Positions 8,174 through 17,829 of a DNA stretch of 64,000 nt are shown here, in pieces (the stretch's first letter is position 1; each line of letters starts with the position of its first letter). The stretch comes from Amycolatopsis anabasis. GTDB taxonomy: Bacteria > Actinomycetota > Actinomycetes > Mycobacteriales > Pseudonocardiaceae. The notes beneath the pieces were generated by a model, which worked only from the letters and a program-made list of their open reading frames with translations, was not told the DNA's origin and ran no database searches. Both the position numbers and the translations under genes were made by a program. The stretch spans positions 83,511 to 147,510 of the forward strand of contig NZ_VTHK01000025.1 in NCBI RefSeq assembly GCF_009765355.1, read 5' to 3'.

Positions 8174-9325
8174 GTGAGAGCGCTGCACACCTCGGACTGG
8201 CACGTCGGCCGCACCTTCCACGGCGCCGATCTGCTCGCCGACCAGGAATTCGTCCTCGACCGGTTGGCCGCCGTCGTGGCGGACGAATCGGTCGACGTCG
8301 TGCTGGTCTCCGGGGACGTCTACGACCGCGCGGTGCCCTCCGCCGAGGCCGTCCGCGTCGCCACCACCGCGCTCGGCAAGATCCGCGAAGCCGGCGCGCA
8401 ACTCGTGATCACCCCGGGAAACCACGATTCCGCGGCACGGCTCGGCGCGTTCGAGGAGTTCGCCGCCGCCGGTGGCCTGCACCTGCGCACCCGCGTCGAC
8501 CGCCTGCACGAGCCGATCCTGCTCGCCGACGAACACGGGCCGGTCGCCTGCTACGGCATTCCTTATCTGGAGCCGGAACCGGCCCGCCACGCGCTCGGCG
8601 TCCCGGAGGCGAAGGGCCACACCGGCGTGCTCACCGAGGCGATGCGCCGCATCCGCGAGGATCTGGCGCGCAGGCCGCCCGGCACCCGGTCCGTCGTGCT
8701 CGCGCACGCGTTCGTCACCGGCGGCGCCGGGAGCGATTCCGAACGCACGATCGCGGTCGGCGGCGTCGAACAGGTGCCGGGTTCGGTGTTCGACGGCGTG
8801 GACTACGTCGCGCTCGGCCACCTGCACGGCCCGCAGCGCCTCGCCGAACACCTCCGCTACTCGGGCAGCCCGCTGGCCTATTCGTTCTCCGAAGCCACGC
8901 ACCGCAAATCGGTGTGGCTGGTCGATTTCGACGCGCGCGGCCTGGCCGAGGTCCGGCGGCACGAACTGCCGGTGCCGCGGCGGCTGGCCACGCTCACCGG
9001 GCGGCTCGGCGAGCTGCTCGAAGACCCCGCGCACGCCGAACGGGAGGACGACTACCTCTCGGTCACCCTCACCGACACCGTGCGCCCGGTCGACGCGATG
9101 CGGAAACTCCGCGACCGGTTCCCGCACGCCGTGCACCTCGACTGGCAGCCCGAGGGCGGTGCCGGTTCCGCCGCGCTGCGCTACGCCGCCCAGACGAAGG
9201 GCCGGTCCGACGAGCAGATCGCGCACAGCTTCCTCGCCGACTGCCGCGGCGCCGAGCCGAACGACCGCGAACGCGTCCTGCTGCGCACCGCCCTGGAAAC
9301 CGCCGGAAAGGGGGAGAACCCGTGA
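8174..9325 (+). CDS. sbcD: SbcD nuclease subunit (Mre11-type)
   Basis: 383 aa. It is the calcineurin-like phosphoesterase that, with SbcC, cleaves hairpins and processes double-strand DNA ends. The metal-binding motifs are in order: HTSDWHVG (residues 5-12), VSGDVYDR, TPGNHDS, VLAHAF and LGHLHGPQ. The GTG at 8174 starts directly before the first motif with GAAGG upstream. A longer ORF to 8051 would add a basic non-conserved stretch. The TGA overlaps the sbcC start (GTGA), so the two subunits are coupled. Confidence 0.95.
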   Translation: MRALHTSDWHVGRTFHGADLLADQEFVLDRLAAVVADESVDVVLVSGDVYDRAVPSAEAVRVATTALGKIREAGAQLVITPGNHDSAARLGAFEEFAAAGGLHLRTRVDRLHEPILLADEHGPVACYGIPYLEPEPARHALGVPEAKGHTGVLTEAMRRIREDLARRPPGTRSVVLAHAFVTGGAGSDSERTIAVGGVEQVPGSVFDGVDYVALGHLHGPQRLAEHLRYSGSPLAYSFSEATHRKSVWLVDFDARGLAEVRRHELPVPRRLATLTGRLGELLEDPAHAEREDDYLSVTLTDTVRPVDAMRKLRDRFPHAVHLDWQPEGGAGSAALRYAAQTKGRSDEQIAHSFLADCRGAEPNDRERVLLRTALETAGKGENP

Positions 9326-12264
9326 GGCTGCACCGGCTCGAGGTCTGCGCGTTCGGCCCGTACGCCGGGCGCGAGGTCGTCGACTTCGACGCGCTCGGCG
9401 CGGACGGCCTGTTCCTGCTGCACGGCGACACCGGCGCGGGCAAGACCACCCTGCTCGACGCGGTGGCGTTCGCCCTCTTCGGCGTGGTGCCCGGCGCCCG
9501 CGGGCAGGTGAAGCGGCTGCGCTGCGACCTCGCCGAAGCCGACGTGCCGACCGAGGTCGTCCTCGAGCTCACCGTGCAGGGACAGCGCCTGCGCGTGGTC
9601 CGCAGCCCGGAGTACGAACGGCCCAAACGCCGCGGCGGCGGCGCGACCTTGCAGAAGGCGAAGGCCTCGCTGACCTGGATCGACCGGCCCGCCGAGGCGG
9701 TGACCAGGATCGACGAGGTCGCGCGCGCGGTGCAGCGGCTGATCGGGATGAGCGCCGAGCAGTTCTTCCAGGTCGTCCTGCTGCCCCAGGGCGAGTTCGC
9801 GCGGTTCCTGCGCGCCGAGACCACCGAACGCGAGCAGCTGCTGGAGCGGCTGTTCGGCACCCAGCGGTTCGCCGACACCGAGCGCTGGTTCCGGGAGCTG
9901 CGTGCCGAGCGCAGGCGGGCGCTGGACGAGCGGCGCCAGGCGCTGCGCGAATGGGTCGCCCGGCTTTCCCAAGCGGCCCAACAGGAAACGCCCGATGAGG
10001 TCACGCCCGGCTGGATCGACGAGGTCCAGGAGAACGCGCGGCGGGCGGTCGCCGAGGCCGCGGAAGCCGAACAACGCGCACGAACCGCGCGCGAGGAAGC
10101 GGAGAACCTGCTGACCGCGCGGCGCACGGCCGCCGAACGCGTGCACCGCGTGCGCACCGCGCACCGCAAACTCGCCGCCCTCGCCGAACAGGAGCCCGAA
10201 CGCGCCCGGTGGGCGGCGGAGATCGCGGCGGCGCGGCGGGCGGCCACCGTCGCCGGGGTCGCCGAGCAGGCCGATCGGTACGCGCATCAGCTCGAACGGG
10301 CCCGCGAAGCCGAAACCGCGCGGGTCCGCGCGCTCGTCGCGGCGGGCTACCGCGAAACCGGCGCCCCGGTGGCGGAACTGCGCGCCCGCGCCGGGACGTT
10401 GCGGGAGGAGGCGGGCGCGCTCGCCGGCCTGGTCGCCGAGGCCGAGCAGCAAACCCTCGATCAGCGTGCGATCGTCCGGCTCACCGAGACCGCCGACTAC
10501 GCCGCCGACCAGGTCCGTGCGATCACCGAGAAGCTCGCCGGGATTCCGGAACGCGTCCAGGAACTGCGCGAGCAGCTGAACGAGGCCACCGCGGCCGAGG
10601 CGAAACTCGACGGCGTGCGCGCCCGGGAAGCCGAACTCGCGGCCGCGGTCGCCGACGCCACCGCGCTGCCCGGCGCCGAGCGGAAGGCCGCCGACGCGCA
10701 CGCCCGGCTGCTCGAGGCCACGGACGCGCACCAGCGGGCCCGCGAACACCGGCTCCACCTGCGCGAGCTGCGGCTCGAGGGGATGGCCGCCGAACTCGCC
10801 GCGGGCCTGTCCGCCGGGGACCCCTGCCCGGTTTGCGGCGGTGTCGAACACCCGGCCCCGGCGCGTCCCGCGGCCGGATCGGTGGATCAGGCCCAAGAAG
10901 CGGCCGCGGAACGGGCCGAAGCCGCCGCCGAACGGAAGCGGACGGCCGCCGAGAAGGCGAAACACGAGGCAGAGCAGGCCCTCACCGCCCTCCGGGAGCG
11001 GTTGCACGGCCGGACCGGGGACGCGCTCGCCGCCGAACTCGCCGGTGCTCGCGCCGAACTCGCGGACCTCACCGCCCTCGCCGGGCGCCGCGCCCGCCTC
11101 GCCGCCGAGGCGCGGTCGGTCGAGGGGGAGGCGGAGGAACTCACCGAACAGCGCCGCACCGCGGAAAACCGCGCGGCCACGGCCGACGCCGAACGGCGGG
11201 CCCTGGCCGAACGGGTCGCCGAACGCGCGCAACGCCTCGAGGAAGCGCGCGGGGAGTTCGCCGACGTCGCCGCGCGCCGCGCCCAGCTGACCGGTGTGGT
11301 CCGCGCGCTGGAAGCGCTGGCCGAGGCCCGGTCCGCGAGCGCGGCGGCTCAGGACCGGCTCGACGAGCAGCGCGCCGCGCTCGAAGAAGCCCTGGCCCAA
11401 GCCGAATTCGCCGATGTCCCGGCACTCCGCGCGGCCATTCGTGACGAGAAAACCGTGGCGGACCTGGAAAACCGTCTGTCCGAAGCGGACAAAGCGGAGG
11501 CGGTCGCCCGGGATACCCTGGCCGAACTCGCCGAGGTTTCCCCGGACGACGAGGTGGATGTGGAATCCGCGCGACGGGAAGCCGAACAAGCCCGGGAACG
11601 CGCGGAATCGGCGGTCGCGGAGCTGCGCGGAGCGACCGCGCGGGCCGCGGAACTGGAGAAACTCGCCGGGCGGTTGCACGAGGCCGCCGCGGAACTCGCG
11701 CCCGCGGAAGCGGAGTTCGCCGAACTCGACGCGCTCACCGAGGTGGTCAACGGCCGCGGCCAGAACGCCCGGAAGATGTCCCTGCGCTCGTACGTGCTCG
11801 CCGCGCGCCTGGAAGAGGTCGCGCTCGCCGCGACCGCGCGGCTGCGGAAGATGAGCCAGGGCAGGTATTCCTTCGTGCACTCGGACGCGGCCGGAGCCCG
11901 CGGCACGCGCGGCGGCCTGGGCCTGGACGTGCTCGACGACTACTCCGGCCAGATCCGCCCGGCGAAGACGTTGTCCGGCGGGGAATCGTTCCTCGCCTCG
12001 CTCGCGCTAGCGCTCGGCCTCGCGGACGTGGTCGCCGCGGAGACCGGGGGCGCGCTGCTGGACACCCTGTTCGTGGACGAGGGTTTCGGCACGCTCGACG
12101 CCGAAACCCTGGACGTGGTGATGAACATCCTCGACGAACTGCGGGCCGGTGGCCGGGTCGTCGGCCTGGTTTCGCACGTCGAGGAGCTCCGCCAGCGCGT
12201 GCCGACCCGGTTGCGGGTCCGCAAGGCCCGCACCGGGTCGACGCTGGAATTGCAAGGCGTCTAG
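9322..12264 (+). CDS. sbcC: SbcC ATPase subunit (Rad50-type SMC protein)
   Basis: 980 aa. The N-terminal ABC half has Walker A GDTGAGKTT at residues 35-43. Two long Ala/Glu/Arg-rich coiled-coil arms flank a zinc hook, C502-P-V-C505, at mid-protein. The C-terminal half has the signature LSGGESFLASLALALGLAD and Walker B LFVDEGFGTLD (D919, E920). The length fits the family. It dimerises through the hook and uses ATP to open DNA ends for SbcD. Its TAG stop lies in a CTAG shared with the convergent ogt stop. Confidence 0.96.
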   Translation: MRLHRLEVCAFGPYAGREVVDFDALGADGLFLLHGDTGAGKTTLLDAVAFALFGVVPGARGQVKRLRCDLAEADVPTEVVLELTVQGQRLRVVRSPEYERPKRRGGGATLQKAKASLTWIDRPAEAVTRIDEVARAVQRLIGMSAEQFFQVVLLPQGEFARFLRAETTEREQLLERLFGTQRFADTERWFRELRAERRRALDERRQALREWVARLSQAAQQETPDEVTPGWIDEVQENARRAVAEAAEAEQRARTAREEAENLLTARRTAAERVHRVRTAHRKLAALAEQEPERARWAAEIAAARRAATVAGVAEQADRYAHQLERAREAETARVRALVAAGYRETGAPVAELRARAGTLREEAGALAGLVAEAEQQTLDQRAIVRLTETADYAADQVRAITEKLAGIPERVQELREQLNEATAAEAKLDGVRAREAELAAAVADATALPGAERKAADAHARLLEATDAHQRAREHRLHLRELRLEGMAAELAAGLSAGDPCPVCGGVEHPAPARPAAGSVDQAQEAAAERAEAAAERKRTAAEKAKHEAEQALTALRERLHGRTGDALAAELAGARAELADLTALAGRRARLAAEARSVEGEAEELTEQRRTAENRAATADAERRALAERVAERAQRLEEARGEFADVAARRAQLTGVVRALEALAEARSASAAAQDRLDEQRAALEEALAQAEFADVPALRAAIRDEKTVADLENRLSEADKAEAVARDTLAELAEVSPDDEVDVESARREAEQARERAESAVAELRGATARAAELEKLAGRLHEAAAELAPAEAEFAELDALTEVVNGRGQNARKMSLRSYVLAARLEEVALAATARLRKMSQGRYSFVHSDAAGARGTRGGLGLDVLDDYSGQIRPAKTLSGGESFLASLALALGLADVVAAETGGALLDTLFVDEGFGTLDAETLDVVMNILDELRAGGRVVGLVSHVEELRQRVPTRLRVRKARTGSTLELQGV

Positions 12265-12767
12265 TTCTCGGTGTCCTCGTGGTCGAGGAGCCACCGCTTC
12301 ACGTCGACGCCCCAGCGGAACCCGCCGATCCCGCCGCCGGTGCGCACCACCCGGTGGCAGGGGACGAACAGCGCCGCCGCGTTCCGCGCGCACGCCGTCG
12401 CCGCCGCGCGGACCGCGGCCGGGCGGCCCGCCAGGAGCGCGAAGTCCGCGTAGGTCACCGGTTTCCCGGCGGGCACGGTCCGCAGTACATCCCAGGCGCG
12501 CTGCAGGAACTCGCCGGAACGCTGGCGCACGGCGATGTCCGCGGCGGCGTCCAGTTCCCCGGCGTGGTAGCGGCGGACCGCCGTGCTGACCGGGCCGAGG
12601 TCGCGCTTCTCGCGCAGTTCGTCGGGGGCGAGGGACGCCGAGATCAACGGGGTCAGCTCGCCGACGTCGCCGGTCCAGCCGGACGCGAGGACCGCGCCGT
12701 CGGACGCGACCACCGCGGTGAACGGACCAGCCGGTGTGTCCATTGTGGACCAGTGGGCGATGCTCAT
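12261..12767 (-). CDS. ogt: Methylated-DNA--[protein]-cysteine S-methyltransferase
   Basis: 168 aa. It removes O6-methyl groups from guanine by transfer to its own cysteine. The active site PCHRVV has C137, and the helix-turn-helix region reads AVRAAATACARNAAALF. The C-terminal GFRWG segment is typical. The ATG at 12767 is decided by AAGGAG 8 bp upstream. It lies 26 bp behind the ada-alkA gene on the same strand, so direct-reversal and base-excision alkylation repair are co-transcribed. It ends in a 4-bp overlap with sbcC. Confidence 0.95.
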   Translation of the reverse strand: MSIAHWSTMDTPAGPFTAVVASDGAVLASGWTGDVGELTPLISASLAPDELREKRDLGPVSTAVRRYHAGELDAAADIAVRQRSGEFLQRAWDVLRTVPAGKPVTYADFALLAGRPAAVRAAATACARNAAALFVPCHRVVRTGGGIGGFRWGVDVKRWLLDHEDTEN

Positions 12768-12793
12768 GGAATTCTCCTTGTGCTTGTTGACGT

Positions 12794-14317
12794 TTATGCG
12801 GCGCTCGCGCGCCAGAGGTACATCCCGGCGTAGGACCGCCACGGCCGCCACGCCTGGGCGCGTGCGGTGAGCCCGTCGACGTCGTCACCGAGGCCGAGGG
12901 CGGCCGCGCCCTTGCGCAGCACCAGATCGCCGGTGAGCAGCACGTCCGGGACGCCGAGCACGCGCATCAGTACGTAGTCGGCCGTCCACGGGCCGATCCC
13001 GGGCAGGGCGAGCAGTTCGGCCCGCAACTCATCGGGGTCCCGGCCGACGTGCACCTCGACCTCGCCGGACGCCAGCGCCCCGGCGACCGCGCGGATCGCG
13101 TCGACGCGGCGCCGAGGCCCGCGCAGGACCTCGGTGCCCCGTTCGGCCACCGCGGCCGGGCTGGGGAACAGCGTGGTGAGCGTGGCGGTCGGGCCGTCGT
13201 GCTCGACCGGCAGCCGCTCGCCCAGGTCCGCGGCGAGTTTGCCCGCGGCCGTGCGTGCGGCGGCGACCGACACCTGCTGGCCGAGCATCGCGCGCAGCAC
13301 GAGCTCGGGGCCGTCGACCGCGCCCGGCACCCGGATGCCCGGGGTGGCGGCGACCAGCGGCGCGAGTGCCGGATCCGCGCCCAGCACCCGGTGCACGGCC
13401 GCCGGATCGGCGTCCAGGTCGAGCAGCCGCCGGACCCGGGTGACCGCACTGCTCAGGTCGCGCACGTCGGCCAGCCGCAGATCGCAGCGGACGTGCCCGT
13501 CGCGCGGGGTGAGCCAGGCGGCCCCGGTGCCGTGCGGCAACCGCAGCGTGCGCCCGTACCCACCGCCGTCCGCGGCGACGTCCTCGACGCCGGGCACCGC
13601 GCGGTCGGCGAAGAAGCGCAGCACACCCGCCGCGTCGAGCGGCGCCCGGAACGGCAGCCGCAAGCTCAGCCGTGCGCCCGCTTTGACCTCGGTCGCCGTG
13701 GTCCCGGCGCGGCGGCGGACCCCGCTCGCGGCCGCGCGCAGCTGCGACGGGGTGACCGCGAACACCTCGCGGATCGTGTCGTTGAACTGCCGGATGCTCG
13801 CGAATCCGGCGGCGAACGCCACGTCGGCCAGCGGCAGTTCGGACATCTCGATCAGCAGGCGGGCCGAATGCGCGCGGTGCGCCCGGGCGAGTGCCAGCGG
13901 TCCGGCACCGAGTTCCGCGGTGAGCACGCGGCCCAGCTGGCGCTCGGAGTAGCCGAGCCGTTTGGCCAGCCCGGGCACGCCTTCGCGTTCGACCGTGCCG
14001 TCGGCGATCAGCCGCATCGCGCGGGCGGCCAGGTCGGCGCGCAGGTTCCACTCCGGGGAGCCGGGCACCGCGTCGGGCAGGCAGCGGCGGCAGGCGCGGT
14101 AGCCGCCCGCCTGCGCCGCGGCCGACGTGGGGTAGAAGCGCACGTTCGTCGGCTTCGGCGTGATCGCCGGGCAGGACGGGCGGCAGTAGATGCCGGTCGT
14201 CCGCACGGCCATGATGAACTGCCCGTCGAAGCGGGCGTCCCGCGAGGCGACCGCGCGGTAGCACCGCTCGGTGTCGCGCCAGATGCCCTGCTCACGGACC
14301 ATGGTCAGTTCGGTCAT
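12794..14317 (-). CDS. Ada-AlkA fusion: AraC-type regulator and 3-methyladenine DNA glycosylase
   Basis: 507 aa. N-terminal Ada zinc domain (residues about 15-90; CYRA, C45/C49 in IYCRPSC, and CRRC), in which the Zn-bound cysteine can accept a methyl group from DNA phosphotriesters. An AraC HTH follows (about 95-195; VPGLAKRLGYSERQLGRVL and FAAGFASIRQFNDTIREVF). The C-terminal AlkA part has LPGIGPWTADYVLMRVLG and the catalytic-type GDLVLRKG. Such fusions sense alkylation damage and excise alkylated bases. It probably activates its own operon with ogt. An imperfect inverted repeat at 14331-14354 upstream could be its operator. Confidence 0.92.
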   Translation of the reverse strand: MTELTMVREQGIWRDTERCYRAVASRDARFDGQFIMAVRTTGIYCRPSCPAITPKPTNVRFYPTSAAAQAGGYRACRRCLPDAVPGSPEWNLRADLAARAMRLIADGTVEREGVPGLAKRLGYSERQLGRVLTAELGAGPLALARAHRAHSARLLIEMSELPLADVAFAAGFASIRQFNDTIREVFAVTPSQLRAAASGVRRRAGTTATEVKAGARLSLRLPFRAPLDAAGVLRFFADRAVPGVEDVAADGGGYGRTLRLPHGTGAAWLTPRDGHVRCDLRLADVRDLSSAVTRVRRLLDLDADPAAVHRVLGADPALAPLVAATPGIRVPGAVDGPELVLRAMLGQQVSVAAARTAAGKLAADLGERLPVEHDGPTATLTTLFPSPAAVAERGTEVLRGPRRRVDAIRAVAGALASGEVEVHVGRDPDELRAELLALPGIGPWTADYVLMRVLGVPDVLLTGDLVLRKGAAALGLGDDVDGLTARAQAWRPWRSYAGMYLWRASAA

Positions 14318-14425
14318 GGCATCGATACTGCCAGCCGGTCAGGGGCCTGACTGGCGGAAATCCGCCATCACGCTGAACCGGGTGGGCGGCGGCGCCGGTG
14401 GGGGCGGCACGTAGACTGCGCGGTC

Positions 14426-15508
<1,083 letters not shown>

Positions 15509-15714
15509 CTGGTCGAAAGGCGTGACGTTGGGGCATCGAGGCTTGTCGTCTTGAGCGCCTCGCGGGCATTTGTTCTTGTCAAACAATGGATTTCCGCTAC
15601 CGATAACGGCAGGGCTGTTGCTTCCGGCGGGTCGCCGACGTTTAATGGTAGCCCACGCTAAGCCGTCGGCTTGGTGCGCTCAGTCACCGCATCGAGGGGT
15701 GGGAGGTTCCTGCG

Positions 15715-16449
15715 ATGGGCCGGAAAGAGCCGCAGAGCGTGGTACCACCGTGGACACCGCGAGACGAAGCACTGCGCTACACCTGCTACCTCGCTGCGCT
15801 GCTGGCGGGCGGACATGATCTCAGCCAGGTCGCCGAAGTATTCGCCCCCTTTCCGGCCACGAACACCGAAGACGAACGGCTGTGGGTGATGGGGCCGTTC
15901 CTGTTGTCGGACTTCCGTTCGCTGGGTGACGGGAGTTGGCAGGTCACCACACCGATGGTCTTTGGCACTGGGGCGCTCGGGGTGGGGCTTGTCGCCGGAT
16001 CGTTGATCGGGGGTTCGATCGCCAAGTCGCGGGCGCGTCGTGCCGCGCAGATGGCGGCAATACCGCGTTGGGTGCCGATAGAACAAGGAACGCTTTATGT
16101 GAGTCAGCGGGGCTTCTATCTGCACACGCCCCGCGTTATGCGGTGGCACTGGGAAGCCGTGACCAGTGCGGCGATGGTCGCGCCTGCGACTGTGCATTTG
16201 GCCGGAAATAGCGACAACGGTCCGATATCCTGGATTCTACAATCTGATTGGGCCGAGCTGGTATTCGTGTCGTGGGCTTACACCATGCATCCGCGGCATC
16301 CGCAACTCATCACCGGTGAATGGCTGCCACCAGGCTGGATGGAACACGCGCATTATCACCAGCGCGCGCCCGAACCCGTGCCGGCCATCTCGCCCGCTCC
16401 TCCGGCGCACAATGAGGTGGCGTCCGAGATAGAAGCTCCGCCGAGCTAG
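15715..16449 (+). CDS. Uncharacterised protein with one central membrane segment
   Basis: 244 aa; no family recognised. A soluble N-terminal part (about 1-75; DEALRYTCYLAALLAGGHDLSQVAEVFAPF region) leads to one Gly-rich hydrophobic segment (about 80-100, GTGALGVGLVAGSLIGGSIA). A domain with many Trp and aromatic residues follows (MRWHWEAV, WILQSDWAELVFVSWAY), then a Pro/Ala/Glu tail. GGGAGG lies 8-10 bp before the ATG. The GC content is visibly lower than in its neighbours, and the flanks 15509-15714 hold no gene, so it may be a later acquisition. It resembles proteins that read membrane or phage status, but that is speculation. Confidence 0.7.
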   Translation: MGRKEPQSVVPPWTPRDEALRYTCYLAALLAGGHDLSQVAEVFAPFPATNTEDERLWVMGPFLLSDFRSLGDGSWQVTTPMVFGTGALGVGLVAGSLIGGSIAKSRARRAAQMAAIPRWVPIEQGTLYVSQRGFYLHTPRVMRWHWEAVTSAAMVAPATVHLAGNSDNGPISWILQSDWAELVFVSWAYTMHPRHPQLITGEWLPPGWMEHAHYHQRAPEPVPAISPAPPAHNEVASEIEAPPS

Positions 16450-16453
16450 TTTC

Positions 16454-17068
16454 CTAGGTTTTCCGGCTCGTTCGGGGATGGCGGCGGGCGTATTCGCGGA
16501 CTCGGTGCCGGTTGCCGCAGTCGTCGGGGTCGCACCAGCGGCGGCTGCGGTTGCGGGTGGGGTCCAGGAAGAACGAGCCGCATCCCGGGCCGTCGCATCG
16601 ACGCAGCCGGGTGAGGTCCGCGTCGCGCAGCAGGTTCACCACGTGAGCGCAGAGCCGCGGCGGCAGGGTGGCCGCGTCCGTCCCGGTCACGTGCAGGCGC
16701 AGGGGTAGTCCGGGTTCCGGTGTCGCGGCGCGGAGGAATCGCCGGTATTCGGTGAGGATCCGGCCCAGCTGGTCCGCGCCGGGATCGTGGCCGTCCAGAT
16801 GCGCGTCCAGCACGGCGATCGTGGTGTCGCGCAGGGTGCGGACCCGGTCCAGTTCGGCGGCGTGCTTGCCCTGCTCCCCGAGGGGAGCGGCGTCCGGGCA
16901 GACCGTGGCGTACCAGTCGAGGAGATCCGGCCAGCCGTGCAGCCGATCGATCGATCGGGCCGGATCGAGGCGCCAGGCCCTCGTGTTGCACAGATCCAGC
17001 GCCACATGACCGCCGATGGTGAGCCATGGGCGGCGTGATGCGGAACCCATGGCGTCTAGTGTACACAT
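16454..17068 (-). CDS. CGNR zinc-finger protein with ABATE domain (putative regulator)
   Basis: 204 aa. The N-terminal region (WLTIGGHVALDLCNTRAW) matches the ABATE (putative stress-induced regulator) domain. The C-terminal finger shows CDGPGCGSFFLDPTRNRSRRWC and ends CGNRHRVREYARR, the motif that names the CGNR family. These proteins probably bind nucleic acid; ligand and targets are unknown. The ATG at 17068 or a second at 17050 could start it. It is divergent from the PQ-loop transporter (45 bp apart), so it may control that gene. Confidence 0.87.
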   Translation of the reverse strand: MCTLDAMGSASRRPWLTIGGHVALDLCNTRAWRLDPARSIDRLHGWPDLLDWYATVCPDAAPLGEQGKHAAELDRVRTLRDTTIAVLDAHLDGHDPGADQLGRILTEYRRFLRAATPEPGLPLRLHVTGTDAATLPPRLCAHVVNLLRDADLTRLRRCDGPGCGSFFLDPTRNRSRRWCDPDDCGNRHRVREYARRHPRTSRKT

Positions 17069-17113
17069 GGTCTAAGTAAGTTTAGAGCATGTGGCACTGG
17101 GGAGGTCGGTGGA

Positions 17114-17734
17114 ATGCTCGCGCACGCGCTCGGGGTGGCGGGGATCGTTCTCAACCTCACGTTCATCTGGCCGCAGGTGTGGCGGGCCCGCCGCTCGGTC
17201 GTCGGGATCTCGCTGGGGACCGTGCTCGCGGGCTACAGCGCCCGGCTGCTCTGGTCGATCTACGCGGTGCGCGCCGACGATGTGGAACTGTTCCTCGGGC
17301 AGGCGCCGATCGCGCTGGGATTCCTGATCGTCGCCGGTTTCGTGTACCGCGGCGAGCCCACCGCCCGGCGGACGGTCCCGCTCGGGGTCGCCGCCGTGAC
17401 CCTGGTGGTCGCCGCGCTGACGCCCTGGCACACGATCCTGTCCGTCGTCGCGGTGATCGCGGCCGCGGTCGTGAACCTCCCGCAGATGATCCGGGTGATC
17501 CGCGAACCCGGGCGGGTGGCCGGAGTGTCGCCCGCGATGTACTGGCTGGTGGCCTCCGCCAGCGCGGTCTGGCTGACCTACGGATTCCTGGTGCACGACC
17601 TGACGATCTCGGCGCCGCACTTCGTCCTGTTCCCCACCGGCCTGGTGACCGCCTTCGTCGTGCAGCGTCACCGCAAATCTCCCGTACGGACGCCGAGCGC
17701 GGATAGTGGCCTGCGACATCCGGGTGATTCATGA
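17114..17734 (+). CDS. PQ-loop (SWEET/SemiSWEET-like) membrane protein
   Basis: 206 aa with about 6-7 hydrophobic helices. It has two PQ-loop motifs: FIWPQVWRARRS near residue 18 and VNLPQMIRVIREPG near residue 120. Bacterial SemiSWEETs carry one repeat in about 90 aa; this has two in one chain, as in eukaryotic SWEETs and some actinobacterial PQ-loop proteins. Sugar or small-metabolite transport is the family expectation, but the substrate is unknown. The tail (about 185-206) is polar. The CGNR gene is divergent, with 45 bp between the starts. Confidence 0.8.
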   Translation: MLAHALGVAGIVLNLTFIWPQVWRARRSVVGISLGTVLAGYSARLLWSIYAVRADDVELFLGQAPIALGFLIVAGFVYRGEPTARRTVPLGVAAVTLVVAALTPWHTILSVVAVIAAAVVNLPQMIRVIREPGRVAGVSPAMYWLVASASAVWLTYGFLVHDLTISAPHFVLFPTGLVTAFVVQRHRKSPVRTPSADSGLRHPGDS

Positions 17735-17829
17735 CCACGATCATCAAAACTGTGACGCACAGCGCGAAGGCAGACACTTAGAGTTCGTTCAGGGGCAAGG
17801 TCGGCCGACGAGGTGGGGACGGGCTGAGC

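Noticed and set aside
9181..11880. Long open frame antisense to sbcC
   Set aside because: Low-complexity composition and complete overlap with a conserved gene; no start signal.
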